A DNA stretch of 64,000 nt from Sipunculus nudus (Eukaryota > Annelida > Sipuncula > Golfingiida > Sipunculidae): NCBI GenBank assembly GCA_026874595.1, contig CM049310.1:81702556-81766555 (forward strand), written 5' to 3'. Below the pieces are notes generated by a model. That model made no database searches. It was given only the letters and a program-made list of their open reading frames with translations, and was not told where the DNA came from. This document shows, in pieces, positions 24,661 through 36,714 of the stretch. Positions within the stretch are counted from its first letter, which is position 1, and every line of letters starts with the position of its first letter. Both the position numbers and the translations under genes were made by a program.

Positions 24661-25091
24661 TGTTACGGGGTGACATAAAAGCGGACCAAACTGTCTCGCC
24701 AGTGAAGCTCGCTTTTCCAGCGAAGCGGTTGGTACGCCGGACTTTTACGCCACCGACCTGGGTTCAACTTCCGGATCGGCCCAGGATTTTCCCCTCATCA
24801 ATTTCTCTTCGTAACAAAATGGGGGCTCGTCCGGGATGACGGTAAAACTTTGTGGCCCTGGGAATAAGCTCACCAAAGTTTGACTCCGGGGATAATAAGT
24901 CTTGTTCTGATAGCAGAACGCTCTTAAGAGGGGGTGTGTTACGGGGTGACATAAAAGCGGACCGAACTGTCTCGCTAGTAAAGCTTGCTTTTCTAGCGAA
25001 GCGGTTTGAACGCCGGACTTGTGCGCCACCGATCTGGGTTCGACGCCCGGATCGGCCCAGGATTTTCCCTCAACTATTTCTCTTCATAACA
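24661..25091 (+). mobile_element. TRIM: miniature LTR retrotransposon with tRNA-like sequence in its LTRs
   Basis: The 5' LTR is 24661-24816 (156 bp) and the 3' LTR 24937-25091 (155 bp). Both begin TGTTACGGGGTGACATAAAA and end TAACA. Three bases after the 5' LTR is TGGGGGCTCGTCCGGGAT (24820-24837), a perfect 18-nt tRNA-Pro primer-binding site. AAGAGGGGG (24926-24934) is the polypurine tract. The internal region of about 120 bp has no coding capacity, so the element must borrow its enzymes. A 4-bp target duplication GTTT flanks it (24657-24660 and 25092-25095). Each LTR carries an A-box-like AGCGAAGCGG and a B box (GGTTCAACTTC in the 5' LTR, GGTTCGACGCC in the 3' LTR). The B box sits in a T-arm-like hairpin whose stem is extended by CCGATC/GATCGG in the 3' LTR. 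Confidence 0.9.
24820..24837 (+). other. tRNA-Pro primer-binding site of the TRIM
   Basis: TGGGGGCTCGTCCGGGAT is complementary to the 3' end of tRNA-Pro, including the TGG that pairs with CCA. The same 18-mer is the known primer site of tRNA-Pro-primed LTR elements. It lies 3 nt after the LTR. Confidence 0.93.
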
Positions 25092-27369
25092 GTTTCTACT
25101 GCGTATCAATAACTGCCCATCCCTCTTTCTGGCAATCGCTTCTTTCGCTTCAAGTCTTGCTGTAAGGCTTTATGAGGATGCAAATGTTTTCGTCAGTTGG
25201 GACAAATGCCTCATGGCCTACAAGTACGCTGTCACTTGACGTTAACCAGACGAATCATTAACTTTTCAGTATATTTTCTAATAACACCTACCATGTGCGA
25301 GAAACATTCGGTTTTAACTTAGCCTTTTGGTAAATCCCTTTACATTTCTGGAATTTTTGACAGCATGTCTTTATCGCAAACGCACGGGTTACTGGATGGC
25401 AGCCAACTTGTACCGATACAAGAAATAACTTGTTACCATAAAGATGGATTTTCAATTCATCAGCCTTATATATTAAGATTATCGGCTGTTGACCTGTTTA
25501 CCACGATATCAGTGCAACGGAATGGGTGACTGTTGCAGTACATTCAGGCAAAGTTAGGCTATACCAGTCTGATATTAACGCCTACAGAGTCGTGAATTCA
25601 CGGCTACCCCTCCCGTAACTATTATATATTTCTCTATCCGTCCCTGCCTACGGGACCTAATGACCTTTACTTCCGTGGCTTATCCACTATGACGCGTAGC
25701 TTCGCCGCATGAACATTTCCTCGTGTAACTCGACACTCTGTCAATGATTGCCCAACTACTCAGGTTCCGACTGGTGTCGACGTAATTGATTCAATTTCCT
25801 CATCCAAGTGGGCTTGTCAGTGGTCCTAACGTAATATGTGAACACCAGACAACCAAATTAGCTAGTTCAGGTGAACAAATATAAACCCACGTCAAAATGC
25901 TTATGTGGCAATAGGTTATATATTTTTATGACTAAAGAAGATTGTGCCTGGTAATTCGATGTTAAACGTAAACCTATATTCCCCCGGTACTCCTCTCGCA
26001 TACTGTTTCTTGTTTTAATCAATTTGTGAGGCTTACTACTTGCCCGAACGATCGATGTTCGGGAATCCCCGGAGTGCTAGCCGAAGGAAGTCTAGACAAT
26101 CGTTTTCAAGTGGACCACACTTGGGTTTCAATCATGCATGTGGGTTCATATTTCTGCTTACGAGTAGCTTTTTGTGTCTGTCTGTAAATCTTGAAAGACA
26201 CACAACTACCTATTTCTGCACGGACGATCAATTTCTAGTGGCCATGTTTTCTCTGTTTCTGTTTGTTCAGGTACAGAAAAATGCAAGGAAATGTTCTATC
26301 TGCTAATGATCTGAAATTAAATTCCGTATTTAATGTCTTGTCATGAATAAAAGGATTGTTGTAAATTAGAAAAACCCGATATGGTGTTCGCTTTCAGGGA
26401 AAATCAGATCAACGATACAAACATTTTATTTGTATAGAAGACCTTTATCTACAGTGCAGATTAAAGCAACATTGAATCAGGCGTTGGACTATCTTTACTG
26501 AAACAATGGCCTGCTTGCAAGTTTACAAGACTGCTACATTATCGCCCGTCCAGAAGCCCGCTGTAAACTGCTTGCTATACTCTACAATTTTCATTACGCC
26601 TGAGTGTAAATAGTAAAATCAAGGGCTTTCGGCACTCACATCAGTAGAATTCGCATTTTGATTATTAACATTTCTGATTTTTTATCGGTGCTTGCGCATT
26701 ATTATGACCTTGGTACGCCTCTGACATTTACACATTATATAAAATTTAATAGAAAGATTGATATTTTCCATTAGCAGGGCGACACTCACTCAGCCAATTT
26801 ATAAAATTTGCTCTCCCTTTCTAAAGTAGGGCTTGAATAACATCATCATTTGATTATGTATTTTACGTTATTCAGTCCCTACTACCTCTGTGATATTTAG
26901 ATGATTTTAACTTACTCATCAAATAAACACGCCATGTTGCGTTTAACACACTACATTACACAGCTCACTGACATCATGATTTATCGCGGGAAAGTCAATA
27001 CAAATCAAAGCTGCCGCCACTTTAGTCGTAATACTTAAATCGCAGCTGTTGATATGGGATGTATTAGAAACATAAATGCGCGGGATATGAATATTTGCTC
27101 ATCCCCTAGCTGCATGTATATAAAGGATTTATGGATCACACGTTTATAGAAACGTGTATAGTAATATAGTAAATTAACGCCCTTAGTTCTATGTAAAACA
27201 CAGGGCATCAGTTTAATAACCTATAAACCCATAGTCCATGTGAGGGACCAGGTGACCCATTTTTATTCTGTCCCTCCAGTGAACGACCGAGAGGTGAAAC
27301 AGGTATGACTCAAGGTTAATTTGAAAATGTTTGGATATAAGTAATTACATAATCCGTTTCACTGAAGGT

Positions 27370-27640
27370 AACTATTCGGATATCCGACCTTTATAAACTA
27401 AAGGTAATCCCCTGGAGCTTTTATAAAAAAAAAATAGACAAAAAACGTGGGTATCACCGCACACAGGCTGCCTGTTTTGTTTATATCAACGTGTTTATAA
27501 TATGCGGGGCAAGCCAAAATAAAAAAAATTCAACAAGGGCATCTTGCAGCAAGTCAGATAAGCCAGAGCTTTGCAAATGAAGTTTTGCAAACAAGTGACC
27601 TTTCTACCTCCGCATATATGCAATCTACCACCTTAGGTTA
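27370..27640. repeat. dispersed repeat, copy 2 (partner at 23.1 kb)
   Basis: Collinear with 23090-23335, with an insertion in the middle. See that entry for the shared phrases. Confidence 0.7.
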
Positions 27641-28079
27641 CATGTTTTTTTTTTCGTTTGTCAACACTGCTGTGTTTACTAACACATCGTTGATATACAA
27701 GTCCATACATCATTCACGGAGGGGTTATACGAACTTTTCATAAACAGAATTACCTTTTGGTCAATAATACATACACAGAGGAAGAATTCTTTTTTAAAAG
27801 GTAGGTGAATGGGCAGCTTTAAATTCATCCAACATTTCAAATATTTGTTATTAACCGCTTTCTTAGTATAGTTTACCATACTGCCAGTTTACAACAAGGT
27901 TATTAATAAAAAGACGGATTAATGGGTATACTGTATTTCTAAATAATACAAACCAAACTCTTTTTATAAAGGATTTTAGTTATATTATATATAGCTATAT
28001 TGCTTCCATAAATTAGTACCAAGATAATTAAAGGCATTACAGATTAAATGAAGTAGACAAGATATATAATTTATAATAA

Positions 28080-28085
28080 TTTATT
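28080..28085 (-). terminator. candidate poly(A) signal of the innexin gene
   Basis: AATAAA on the minus strand about 350 bp past the stop codon. I did not notice a closer one. Confidence 0.4.
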
Positions 28086-28432
28086 CTTCTTGGCAAAACA
28101 TTCAGTAATATGAAATTGTATTCTATATTAAAACACATCAAGTCAATAAAAATTACACCCATTACTCTCCAGGTAAGAGCATAACTACGTATAATATACA
28201 CCTACATGAAACCCTGAGCATAAATTATCTTTACATCATTATAAATAATGTAACAGTGACATCATTAATGGTCAATATTCGTAGACTGTGCATATATTTA
28301 TGACTTACCACATGAATTTCTTGACTGCCAATGACTTGAGCATCACCTGATAATTGTTATGCGTATGGAACGATGATGCTTTCTTATACACTTATTGTTA
28401 TAAATAATAAAAAAAAATAACGTTCCCGTGTA

Positions 28433-29632
28433 TCATACTTGCTCGTCACTGAGTTTTGATGACAATCCGTCCACAAAAAGCCTGTTTTCTTTACAGTAAT
28501 TTTCCCACAACATGCAGAGCAACTCGGCAGCGACAATATCTCCAGCATTTTTGGACACGAGTCTAATAACAAATATGCCATCCTGGCGTAAATACTCTCT
28601 TGTAAACTTGGCCATGGGTATGTCGGTTTCCCTGTTGAATCGGTCCATGGCTTTCAACTGTTTTTTGACATACGCTACCTGATTAGGTCTGTATATGGTC
28701 CAACCAACCCAGTAAGCAAAGCTAACTGCCGTAACGATGGCAAGAAATACGAACCAAAACCAGATGAAGATATAGATTTTCTCATTGAATAAGTTGATCG
28801 GGAGAACACACTGCACGGTGAACGGGAGAACGTTTGCTAGTTGTCTGATCTTAAAGTCACAAAGAGTAACCCTTGGAAACCTCTCTGACGATGTCCAGTC
28901 TCGTCCTGAAATCAGACTCTTCATTACGTGAATACCGTAAAGATGGTAATCTGTGCCCAGGAAGGCATTTAACAAAAACAACTGTCCTATAGAGTTACTT
29001 AAATACAAAATTTTAATATTCAAGTAAAGCATTACTAAATAATTTCCGTAGAGTTTACCACATACTAACCCACAACGACTGGCTAAACCACTCTTGATCC
29101 TTTGCCAGCAGTTTCCTTGCATGTCTTGTTGTGTACCTAGGTAGCCGTCCAAATGGTACGTCAGGTACTTGAGGAGTTTCGTCCTCGTTTCCACCAGACT
29201 GGCCTTCTGGCAGCCTTGCGCTGCCTCCATGACAAGCTTAATGTCAACGCCAGATTTCTTGTTAAATATCCGCCACAGAACACATGGAATATAAAACAGA
29301 ATGCCTTGTGCAATAAGAATAACCGGCACCCATTGGTAGTAGCTTATGTTTTTACGAGGGATATCTGGATCTGGGATCTTTTCTTCAAACGGGAGAAAAT
29401 ACGTGCTGGTCACCCAGCATACTTTGTTCGTATACTCCATATGACTTTCTGTGAATTCTGCCGGGCACCAACACGATATAGGATCCCCCACGTACTGTTT
29501 TGTAGACACCAAAAGAGCAAACACTCCTAAGAAAAAAGTGGTGTACGTCCGACTCAAACGGTCCACAAAATCGTCATCGTGTTGAAACTTTATTTCCCCG
29601 ACTTGAGCGAGGGCGGCAAGGACTTTGTCCAT
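28433..29632 (-). CDS. innexin (gap-junction / hemichannel subunit), intronless
   Basis: A single 399-codon open frame starts at ATG 29632-29630 in good context (GCAATGG). The innexin signature YYQWVP is at 98-103. Four membrane segments are visible at about 31-47, 103-123, 201-224 and 287-310, with both termini expected in the cytoplasm. Extracellular loop 1 has cysteines at 54, 56 and 72 and loop 2 at 258 and 275. Innexins classically have two per loop, so the CWC pair adds one. Subunits assemble in the plasma membrane into channels that join neighbouring cells or act as hemichannels (family knowledge). N95 in NIS is a possible glycosylation site if it is exposed. The absence of introns in the coding region could reflect an old retroposition or simple intron loss. 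Paralog identity cannot be set by eye. The nearest neighbour is more than 10 kb away. Confidence 0.96.
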   Translation of the reverse strand: MDKVLAALAQVGEIKFQHDDDFVDRLSRTYTTFFLGVFALLVSTKQYVGDPISCWCPAEFTESHMEYTNKVCWVTSTYFLPFEEKIPDPDIPRKNISYYQWVPVILIAQGILFYIPCVLWRIFNKKSGVDIKLVMEAAQGCQKASLVETRTKLLKYLTYHLDGYLGTQQDMQGNCWQRIKSGLASRCGLVCGKLYGNYLVMLYLNIKILYLSNSIGQLFLLNAFLGTDYHLYGIHVMKSLISGRDWTSSERFPRVTLCDFKIRQLANVLPFTVQCVLPINLFNEKIYIFIWFWFVFLAIVTAVSFAYWVGWTIYRPNQVAYVKKQLKAMDRFNRETDIPMAKFTREYLRQDGIFVIRLVSKNAGDIVAAELLCMLWENYCKENRLFVDGLSSKLSDEQV

Positions 29633-31261
29633 TGCTTCGGCTTACTTCAAGTATCCTTGTCAACAGTGGTAAATAAACACTCAAACCAGACAATGTTATT
29701 CGATGTAATTTATACAATAAATATTCACTAGTGTGATAAAAATTATGATTTTTCTTCAAGAATTGCTACCGGACGCTAATCCTCTAAAAGGAATTCCTCT
29801 TAAGCCACGCGACACGATGGTTCAGCTCAATAGGCCGCTCTTTAGAATCGTGTAGACGGCAACATTGGCAAACATTAGGGACACAGTTAAGATTCCGAGG
29901 GAAAAGCTAAAGTTGGCCTGTCGCAGCCAGAGAAGGGCTGCTTCTCGTATCCTCATTCATAACCTCTCCTTATCTAAACAACGAGAGGTATGCCAATACC
30001 TCCAGGTCTTGCTGGTAGCGTTCCTTTTATTGTCCGATCATGAACTTGGTGACATTAAAATCGAATTCCTAATTCGAAACAGGATGATCATTGCTATTGG
30101 CATCATAAATCTGTGCCTTCATCGGCAATAGCGAGACTACGCAAAGGTGACTTTAAAAAAAGGCACAAAGCAAACAACCTATAATTGGCATGTACTTTTG
30201 TGTTAGATGAGGGCGGTCTTATAAAATTCTCAAAGGTTTGTCCTCTACTGGTTAATTAAATCCACGCTATTATCCATGGCGCCGCGAGTCGAGCAGAACC
30301 ACTATTGACACATATCATTGGCTGTCATCAATCCAGATTAATTTTCTGTCAAATCAACTCCATCTGACTGTACAGGTTTTCTGTGGTTACACTGGACCAT
30401 CTCTTGCAGGTATTGGCGCTGTATCAACGAGACCGCGCGATGAACCAAATCAAACCGGCAACAGTTTGCATTTGATCCCGCGTGCGTGCGTATTAATATA
30501 TAAAGGCAACTTTTTGGGCACTTCAAATTGTATCTCCGAGTGTGAACCGGCCCGTCCGTCAGAGAGAGTGCCCCACAGACATGCCACTTAGCCCAGCGGC
30601 TGTTAACTCGTTCTGCGGTATTATTTCTATTATTCAAACCAACCCGGGCTGGCGCAGGAAACCAACCCTTAAAGTTCGATATGAAAAGTATATTGTTGTG
30701 CATTTACTGACCGCACTTCGATGCCGTCGCAGCGGTAGGGACGGAGAGACCGCAATAACAGCTGAACCTCAGCATAACCAGTAATGGAGTTTCGTTTACC
30801 CATACAGCTAATTTGCATGTTTAAACAGCTCTGCTCTGAGAGTTAGTAAACCCGCTGGATTCCCCTGAGCTCCCGCTGTGTCTGTCCTTTGCTGCACGTA
30901 CAGAGATGGAACTTTGTTGATTTGCTCAGAATTTCGAACGATGACGTCGAGCGCGTCGATTGTGTGGAAGCTGGTAACTTCCGGTTGATCATTTTCCGGT
31001 TTTAACCTCGGTTGACCCCTGGTTAGTCGAGGGCTCGGGGGCAGCACGTACAGGACATTGGGGATCGAAGCTGGTGATCCCGGGACATTGAGTGACTAGT
31101 ATGCGTGGACACTGGTAAAACAATGATGTTATGATTTGTATATGCTATTTTTTAAGAGTTTCCCTTTCCTTTAATATGATCTCCAAACGTTTAACCAAAC
31201 TATTTTTCATTTCACTTGGTATAAATTTAAGTATATAGTGTTATATGTTATTACATGTAGT

Positions 31262-31295
31262 ATATATATATAAAGATGAAGGACACACACATATA

Positions 31296-31332
<37 letters not shown>
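31262..31332. repeat. interrupted (TA)n
   Basis: Two short and one longer TA/ATG-interrupted runs. Confidence 0.85.
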
Positions 31333-31335
<3 letters not shown>

Positions 31336-32668
31336 AACTTAGTAAATTCCTCATTTATGTATGAATAAAAATACATTGATTTAATGGATAAAAATGTGGT
31401 TTATTATATAAAATAGTTTTGTCACTCACTAATGATAGAAATGGAATTGTTTTTTTACTATTTGGAGGAAAATGTTCCATATTAACTATTGTTATAAAGC
31501 CAGCTTTTGTGTATATTTTGAATATACCTCTGTATTGAAAATTTTTTTAGTTGTCGGAATAGCCAAAACAAAGTCATCCCATTACACCTTAAAACGTATT
31601 TGGCCATTTGTCACCACAGCTATAGGGGTAAATCGTGGCGTGCCTCCATGTTATACATCAATTCTGTCTGGGGATTTGATCACGTTGGATTGGATAACAG
31701 AAGGACTGGATGGCCATCAGTAAGAGAGGGAGAATTGTGATGTATTGTAGAGCGAGGCAGAATCAATCGCCGCTATTACGTAGACCAGGGCGGATTGATC
31801 CGACGGTTTACTCAGTATTCCGCCGTGTTTGCCCGGCTTAGGGCAGTCCAGTGGATTTGATAGGGTTTTTATTCATGCCTCTGTTGCCGACTCGATTCCA
31901 CAAAGCAGATGTATGTAGATGTAACATAGTATGCAAAGACACTTGGGTGAATAAAATGTGGGTTAGGGCAAGAGTACAGTTTTGAACCCATTATTTGCCT
32001 GTCATATAGGCTGTATTGCTGTTAATCTTGTAAAATTGATTGAACTCAATATTTTCCCCAATATTTTACACTTTTGGTATAGACACCAATCTCACAGTTA
32101 TAATGAAATGGGCCGGTTGAACCAATGCTGAAATATGCCACACAATCCCACATCATATATAAATACATGATCATATATAATATTATATCAAATACATATG
32201 ATCATATTATATCATGTAAATATATATTTATATATATTTAATTATATATGAGCTTTTTGTATATAGTATCAGTTGACACAGCAGAGCACATCAGTTCATA
32301 TATATATATATGTCATACATTTCGCCACTCCCCTCTCCTTTCCATGTTCCCGCCCCTATGATGTACGCAAGTTGTTCGCTTCTGACATAAATTGATAATG
32401 TGTTTGTGTTTGATGTTACACCAGGTGATGGCTGTTAGTTTTTAATGTATTTCGGTGTAATCTACCTTAAAACTATAGCAGATGTTATCGCACAACCATC
32501 TGGGGATATTGATAACCTTGTCAAAGCGGCTGAAAACACATTCGGCGTGGATACAGTGCATATCTATACAGGTGTTACAACAATGAATGTTTAAGTTGAC
32601 TCAAAAACTGCAGATGCTGTCGTCAGTTTCAACAAGATTTTCCAGTGAAAATGTAGCAATATTTTATG

Positions 32669-33010
32669 CCTCCGCCAGGAGGGAATTCCGTTTGTGTGTT
32701 TGTTTGTATGTGTGTTTGTTCACAACATGTATCACGCAATCATAGCTGGAATCTCATGAAATTTTCAGGGCATTTCGGGATTTGATTTTGGTGTGGTTCC
32801 ATCTCATGATCCGGGTCCAGGAAGGACTTCCTGGAATAGTCACAAATGTACATTAAATTGTGCATAAATGAAGCTAGGAATATGGGCCGAATAGGTGAAT
32901 CCAAACACGGATTGGGCGAACTTCTGCACGAATGTACCAGGAAGTATGGGCCGAATAAGAAAAAGTAAACACGTTATAAAGACCGCTGACATGTCCTGCA
33001 TTCCTGAGAA
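32669..33010 (+). repeat. dispersed repeat with CCTCC/GGAGG hairpin start, copy 2
   Basis: It begins TGCCTCCGCCAGGAGGG and continues through the GTGTGT stretch, ATCTCATGAAATTTTCAGGG, GATTTTGGTGTGG and AGTCACAAATGTACA, in the same order as the other copies. Confidence 0.75.
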
Positions 33011-33296
33011 TCCATATTTCTAGTTTTTTTTTATATAAATTAGCAAGTTACAGGGCACATTTTAACTGCACAAATTTGTGATTAAGCGTCCACCGATGAG
33101 CACAAAATGGTGTCAAATATAATTCAAATATGAAGTATAGTTGAAGGCATAGGGACCAAAAATATCAGAGACAGAGGTATTTTAGTTTCAAAGTTGAATC
33201 TTTACCATTTGATAACAAATTTGTGACGTCATCTTTAACTTTTGAAAGCGAATTAGGTGATCAATTTTTGACGTTACTGTTACCATACCAGAGCAA

Positions 33297-33409
33297 ACTA
33301 TAGTGAAATCTGTATAATGTGAGCACCTTTGTGAAGGTAAGAAAACTGCCCACTATATATAGGTGCCGACTTTATGGGGGTGCCCAATAACAAACGTTCC
33401 ACTGTATAT
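33297..33409. mobile_element. short mariner/pogo-like MITE
   Basis: The left end ATAGTGAAATCTGTATAATG and the reverse complement of the right end (ATACAGTGGAACG) are imperfect inverted repeats around about 110 bp. This suggests a degraded TA-flanked MITE. Confidence 0.45.
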
Positions 33410-34395
33410 TGTGTGTAGCCTTGAAATTAGTGATCAACACAATCAAATTATTATCCAAATTCATAGCCGCCCATTTTTCATATAAACAGCTGCCCAAATA
33501 GGGGTTACCTGCACGTTAAAATATACCCTTAGCAGGTCAGTTCCAGAAAGTAATCTGCAGTACAAAAAAGGTATAGTAAACTAGAGTGAACCCAAAGTCA
33601 AAACTTACCAACTAAAATACAATAAAACAATCTGAGAGTATTGAAGCAGTGTGTTTTTACGACACCTCAAACCGACTGATGATGTTCGCATGCACTCAGA
33701 GCTGCATTAAAAAGCTATCAATTGATTGTTTAATGTTATAACTCTTCTAGAAATGTAACTATCACTGTCGGGTTGGTAAGCCTTAGGACATGCCGTGTCA
33801 CATGGCCATAAGAGCCAGAAGATCAGAAAGCTAGCTTTAAAACATGGGCCTGATTACTTGCTGAGAAAGTGTGACAGGGTTTATACACGGGGATAAAGAT
33901 AAAAAAAAACCCAGCGAAATAAGAACACCTCCTCAAAATCTTCTGACGATTCCGCCTCCCTTCTTTGACAATCAATTCCTCTTCTAGAATTTCATAATTT
34001 TCTTCAGTCTCTACACATATTAAGAAATATACTTACATCATACAAAACTAATTTTGCTTTCATTTTTCAGCGCTGAATTATTCATAATATTTATTTGATT
34101 TAAACAATAAAATATTTTATCTGACTTTTATGGCAAGTCGAAGGGGAAACTTACATATGCCAGATTTTAAATTTTCTCTCCCATAGCATGCATAATTGAA
34201 AGATTATTGAGAAAAATAGGAGGAAACTATTAAATGATTATACGTATCATTCCCTTTAAAGTAAGGGGGGCAAAAGGTATCCCCATAAAAGTGTCCTTGC
34301 ATGTATACCAGGGAAATAAGCTTATGTTGCAAACATCAATGCTAAAACTTTTGCGGTTTTATTACGTGGTTTTCAATGCAAATTCTGCCCCCATA

Positions 34396-34396
<1 letters not shown>

Positions 34397-34481
<85 letters not shown>
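34397..34481. repeat. compound (CA)n(TA)n microsatellite
   Basis: A CA run of about 30 bp passes directly into a TA run of about 54 bp. Confidence 0.95.
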
Positions 34482-34484
<3 letters not shown>

Positions 34485-34690
34485 AACAGGGGAAGATCCA
34501 GGATTTAGGAAAAGGGGGGTCTAACCCAGGAGGACTAATGACAAGCCTAAACAAATGTCCCCAGGTACGGAAAAGGAAGGGTCCAGGTGGCAAAAATTGG
34601 TCTGAAACACTTAAAAACAGGTTGCAGCGGTTGAAAGGGGAAAGGGGGGGGGGGGGGTCCAGGGAGTCCGGAATCGCTCTTGATAAATCA
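34485..34690. mobile_element. CAGGGGCGG-family MITE, degraded copy
   Basis: CAGGGGAAGATCCAGGATTTAG and the later GGTCTGAAACACTTAAAAACAG (each shown with small changes from 18011-18222), followed by a G-run and GTCCGGA, are collinear with the 18011-18222 element. Confidence 0.6.
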
Positions 34691-34724
34691 GGCTGTGCCC
34701 ATATATATACCTTTATATCTATAA

Positions 34725-34865
34725 GATCCCCTGTTTCATCTAGGCCTGTCTATTAAGACCACCATTGTGAATCAAAAGCATGCATCATATCAATTGGTTA
34801 TGACTGAACTGTCTAATAACATCACCTGTAAATTAAGGCTACTTTGGTCAATCCCACGGGCGGAT
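34725..34865. mobile_element. pogo/mariner-like MITE, degraded copy
   Basis: It contains CCTGTCTATTAAGACCACC, ACTGAACTGTCTAATAA and CCTGTAAATTAAGG in the order seen in the 22168-22354 and 48677-48836 copies. Confidence 0.6.
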
Positions 34866-34894
34866 TTTTTACAAATATTTCATTATATATTTAG

Positions 34895-34928
<34 letters not shown>

Positions 34929-35102
34929 ATGGTCATGCAGCTTCTAGATAATTGTGTCATTGTTATTACAGACAAGTGTATCTGTCGCCAAGTCCTTGGA
35001 ATTAATATGGTTTTTAACACCTGTCAAAACCCCTTCAATGAAACCATGACGTGTGTTAAAATATATAACTGTATTTTCCATTGGATGAACAACTAGTTAT
35101 AA

Positions 35103-35444
35103 GACCAAAAAATTAATAGGTATGGTTCTCAGGCACCGCCCGCATCAATTTTAAACCCCCGCATCATTGTTTTATTTTGATTTTCAATATAAACATACCA
35201 ATTTTAAGCTCCAGCCGCGCGGATATTTCTTTCAAGAAGATAAAATAATACCATTTTGATAAAATTCCCTTTGTTTTTTAGTGCTTTTACTTGTTTAGCA
35301 AGAAATAAAAAAAATATTTTATCATGCTTTTTCCTAGTCATATGGCATCTTTTATCGCAACATACAAAAGAAGGTTGAAAAAATCGCCCGCCCGCATTGA
35401 TTTCTGAAAAAAAGCCTGAGAACCAAACCTTATTTATTGGGGCC
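35103..35444. mobile_element. PIF/Harbinger-type MITE, copy 1
   Basis: The element is 342 bp, and its inverted ends share about 28 positions with mismatches (core GGTTTGGTTCTCAGGC at the right end, read inward). The outermost bases are GACC on the left and GGCC on the right. A 3-bp TAA duplication flanks it (35100-35102 and 35445-35447). GGCC-type termini with TWA duplications are diagnostic of PIF/Harbinger. There is no coding capacity. Confidence 0.82.
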
Positions 35445-35454
35445 TAAAAATAAT

Positions 35455-35640
35455 GACTAATGCAAGGAACACTCCATGCCTAGGGTGGCGGCGATCGACT
35501 GTCTAGGGGTACAAGAAACCGGACAACCACAACTACAACTGCAACCCACTCTCAAATAGCCACGCCAGGGATCTAACTATGATCTCCAGCGGAGAGAGCA
35601 GAGCGTTTAACCATTCGACTCTCCAGGTCCATTACGTGTT
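35455..35640 (-). mobile_element. tRNA-derived SINE
   Basis: On the minus strand the head has an A-box-like GTCGAATGGTTAAACGC and a B-box-like AGTTAGATCCC. The body ends near GGCATGGAGTGTTCCTTGC. The 39165-39372 SINE shares this 3' motif, so the two are probably one family. Confidence 0.65.
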
Positions 35641-36651
35641 TTTAAAAATACAATGTTTTGATACAAAAATATAATTGAATATTGATTAAATTTTATGTTG
35701 TTTACATTTTGCTGTGTGTAATCGTATCCTTTCTTAAATCCACCTATTTTTTCCCGACCGGTAGTTTTTTAAAAAAAAATGGCTCCTGGCTCCAATTTAG
35801 GGTCTGATTAGTTTTTAGAATTGTTTGCCTATTTTATCTGAATAAAATATCGATACCATTGTAATAAATTGATGAGCACGCGAGGGTTGGTTAGCGTCAC
35901 CGCTTTGATTGTATTGGTTACTTGATTTCAATTTCAGTTCATTAATCATGATTATGGAAGTGATAGCAGACAACAAAATTAACATTTAATTACTGCAAAC
36001 AGAGCACAAACAGACTGCATGGTCACGAATTCCAACCGGTCGTAACCTGCATGTTACATAAACGAAATGGTGAAAATTTAAGAAAAGAAAGTTTCAATGG
36101 CGGGACCTGCGTACCGTGGCAATTTTAAAAAGCAAAATTGCGACCCAAAACGGCTCGAAAGTATAAGTGTTTAGTTATTTCAATAACCGAGCCCCCCCCC
36201 CCCTCCACCACACACAAACACACACAAAAATAAAAAATCATGGTATTCTATTAAGGTTTATAATGAGGATCGAGTGTCGAGGTCCCGTATGCAGAGGTCA
36301 TGGTAGTGCTGATTTATCTTGTTTGGACGTATGTCGAGACAGGGGTTGTACTGTGAGGGGTTTTCTCTCGAGTCTGTGAGGGAGACAGACAGAAACAACG
36401 CAGTGACGACGCAGTGACATATTAAAAAAAGAACTTAGAAGTAGAAGGAATGCAATGAGTGCTTATATAAAGAGAACTCCGGCTCATCCTAATCTGGCTA
36501 CCATTTATTTACAAAAACAGAACCGTTATACAATTCTAATCGGAGGTAAACTATAGTAATAACTAACCTAAGATGCGTTTCATAGTTTCTTGGACTAAAT
36601 GTTTTTAGCTCTTCAAGTTCGTGGTCCTAGAAGTTCTGGCAAATGTATATA

Positions 36652-36654
<3 letters not shown>

Positions 36655-36710
<56 letters not shown>
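36655..36710. repeat. (TTA)n microsatellite
   Basis: A pure TTA run of about 55 bp. Confidence 0.95.
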
Positions 36711-36714
36711 TGTT

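Larger units (their letters stand above)
11647..28079. other. 16-kb gene-free region rich in mobile elements
   Basis: Between the homeobox promoter and the innexin 3' end I find no supported gene. Elements recognised here are listed separately. The stretches 12.4-13.3, 13.5-14.9, 17.0-18.0, 18.7-19.85 and 25.1-27.3 kb look like unique AT-rich DNA without coding signal. A (TC)n run lies at 11978-11999. Distal enhancers of the homeobox gene could lie here, but nothing in the sequence shows it. Confidence 0.6.

Noticed and set aside
24715-24785. Functional tRNA gene
   Set aside because: The A and B boxes and T-arm look right, but there is no acceptor stem, and the sequence is repeated in both LTRs. 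It is tRNA-like, not a tRNA gene.
24745-25029. Minus-strand open frame across the TRIM
   Set aside because: It crosses both LTRs and the primer site and has no similarity to gag or pol. The element is non-coding.
26040-26306. 88-codon plus-strand frame
   Set aside because: It begins without ATG, has no recognisable domain, and sits in unique AT-rich DNA between repeats.
30338-31047. Open frames on both strands and a plus-strand TATATAAAGG near 30.5 kb
   Set aside because: The frames show no domain, splice pattern or family resemblance. The TATA match alone does not establish a gene.
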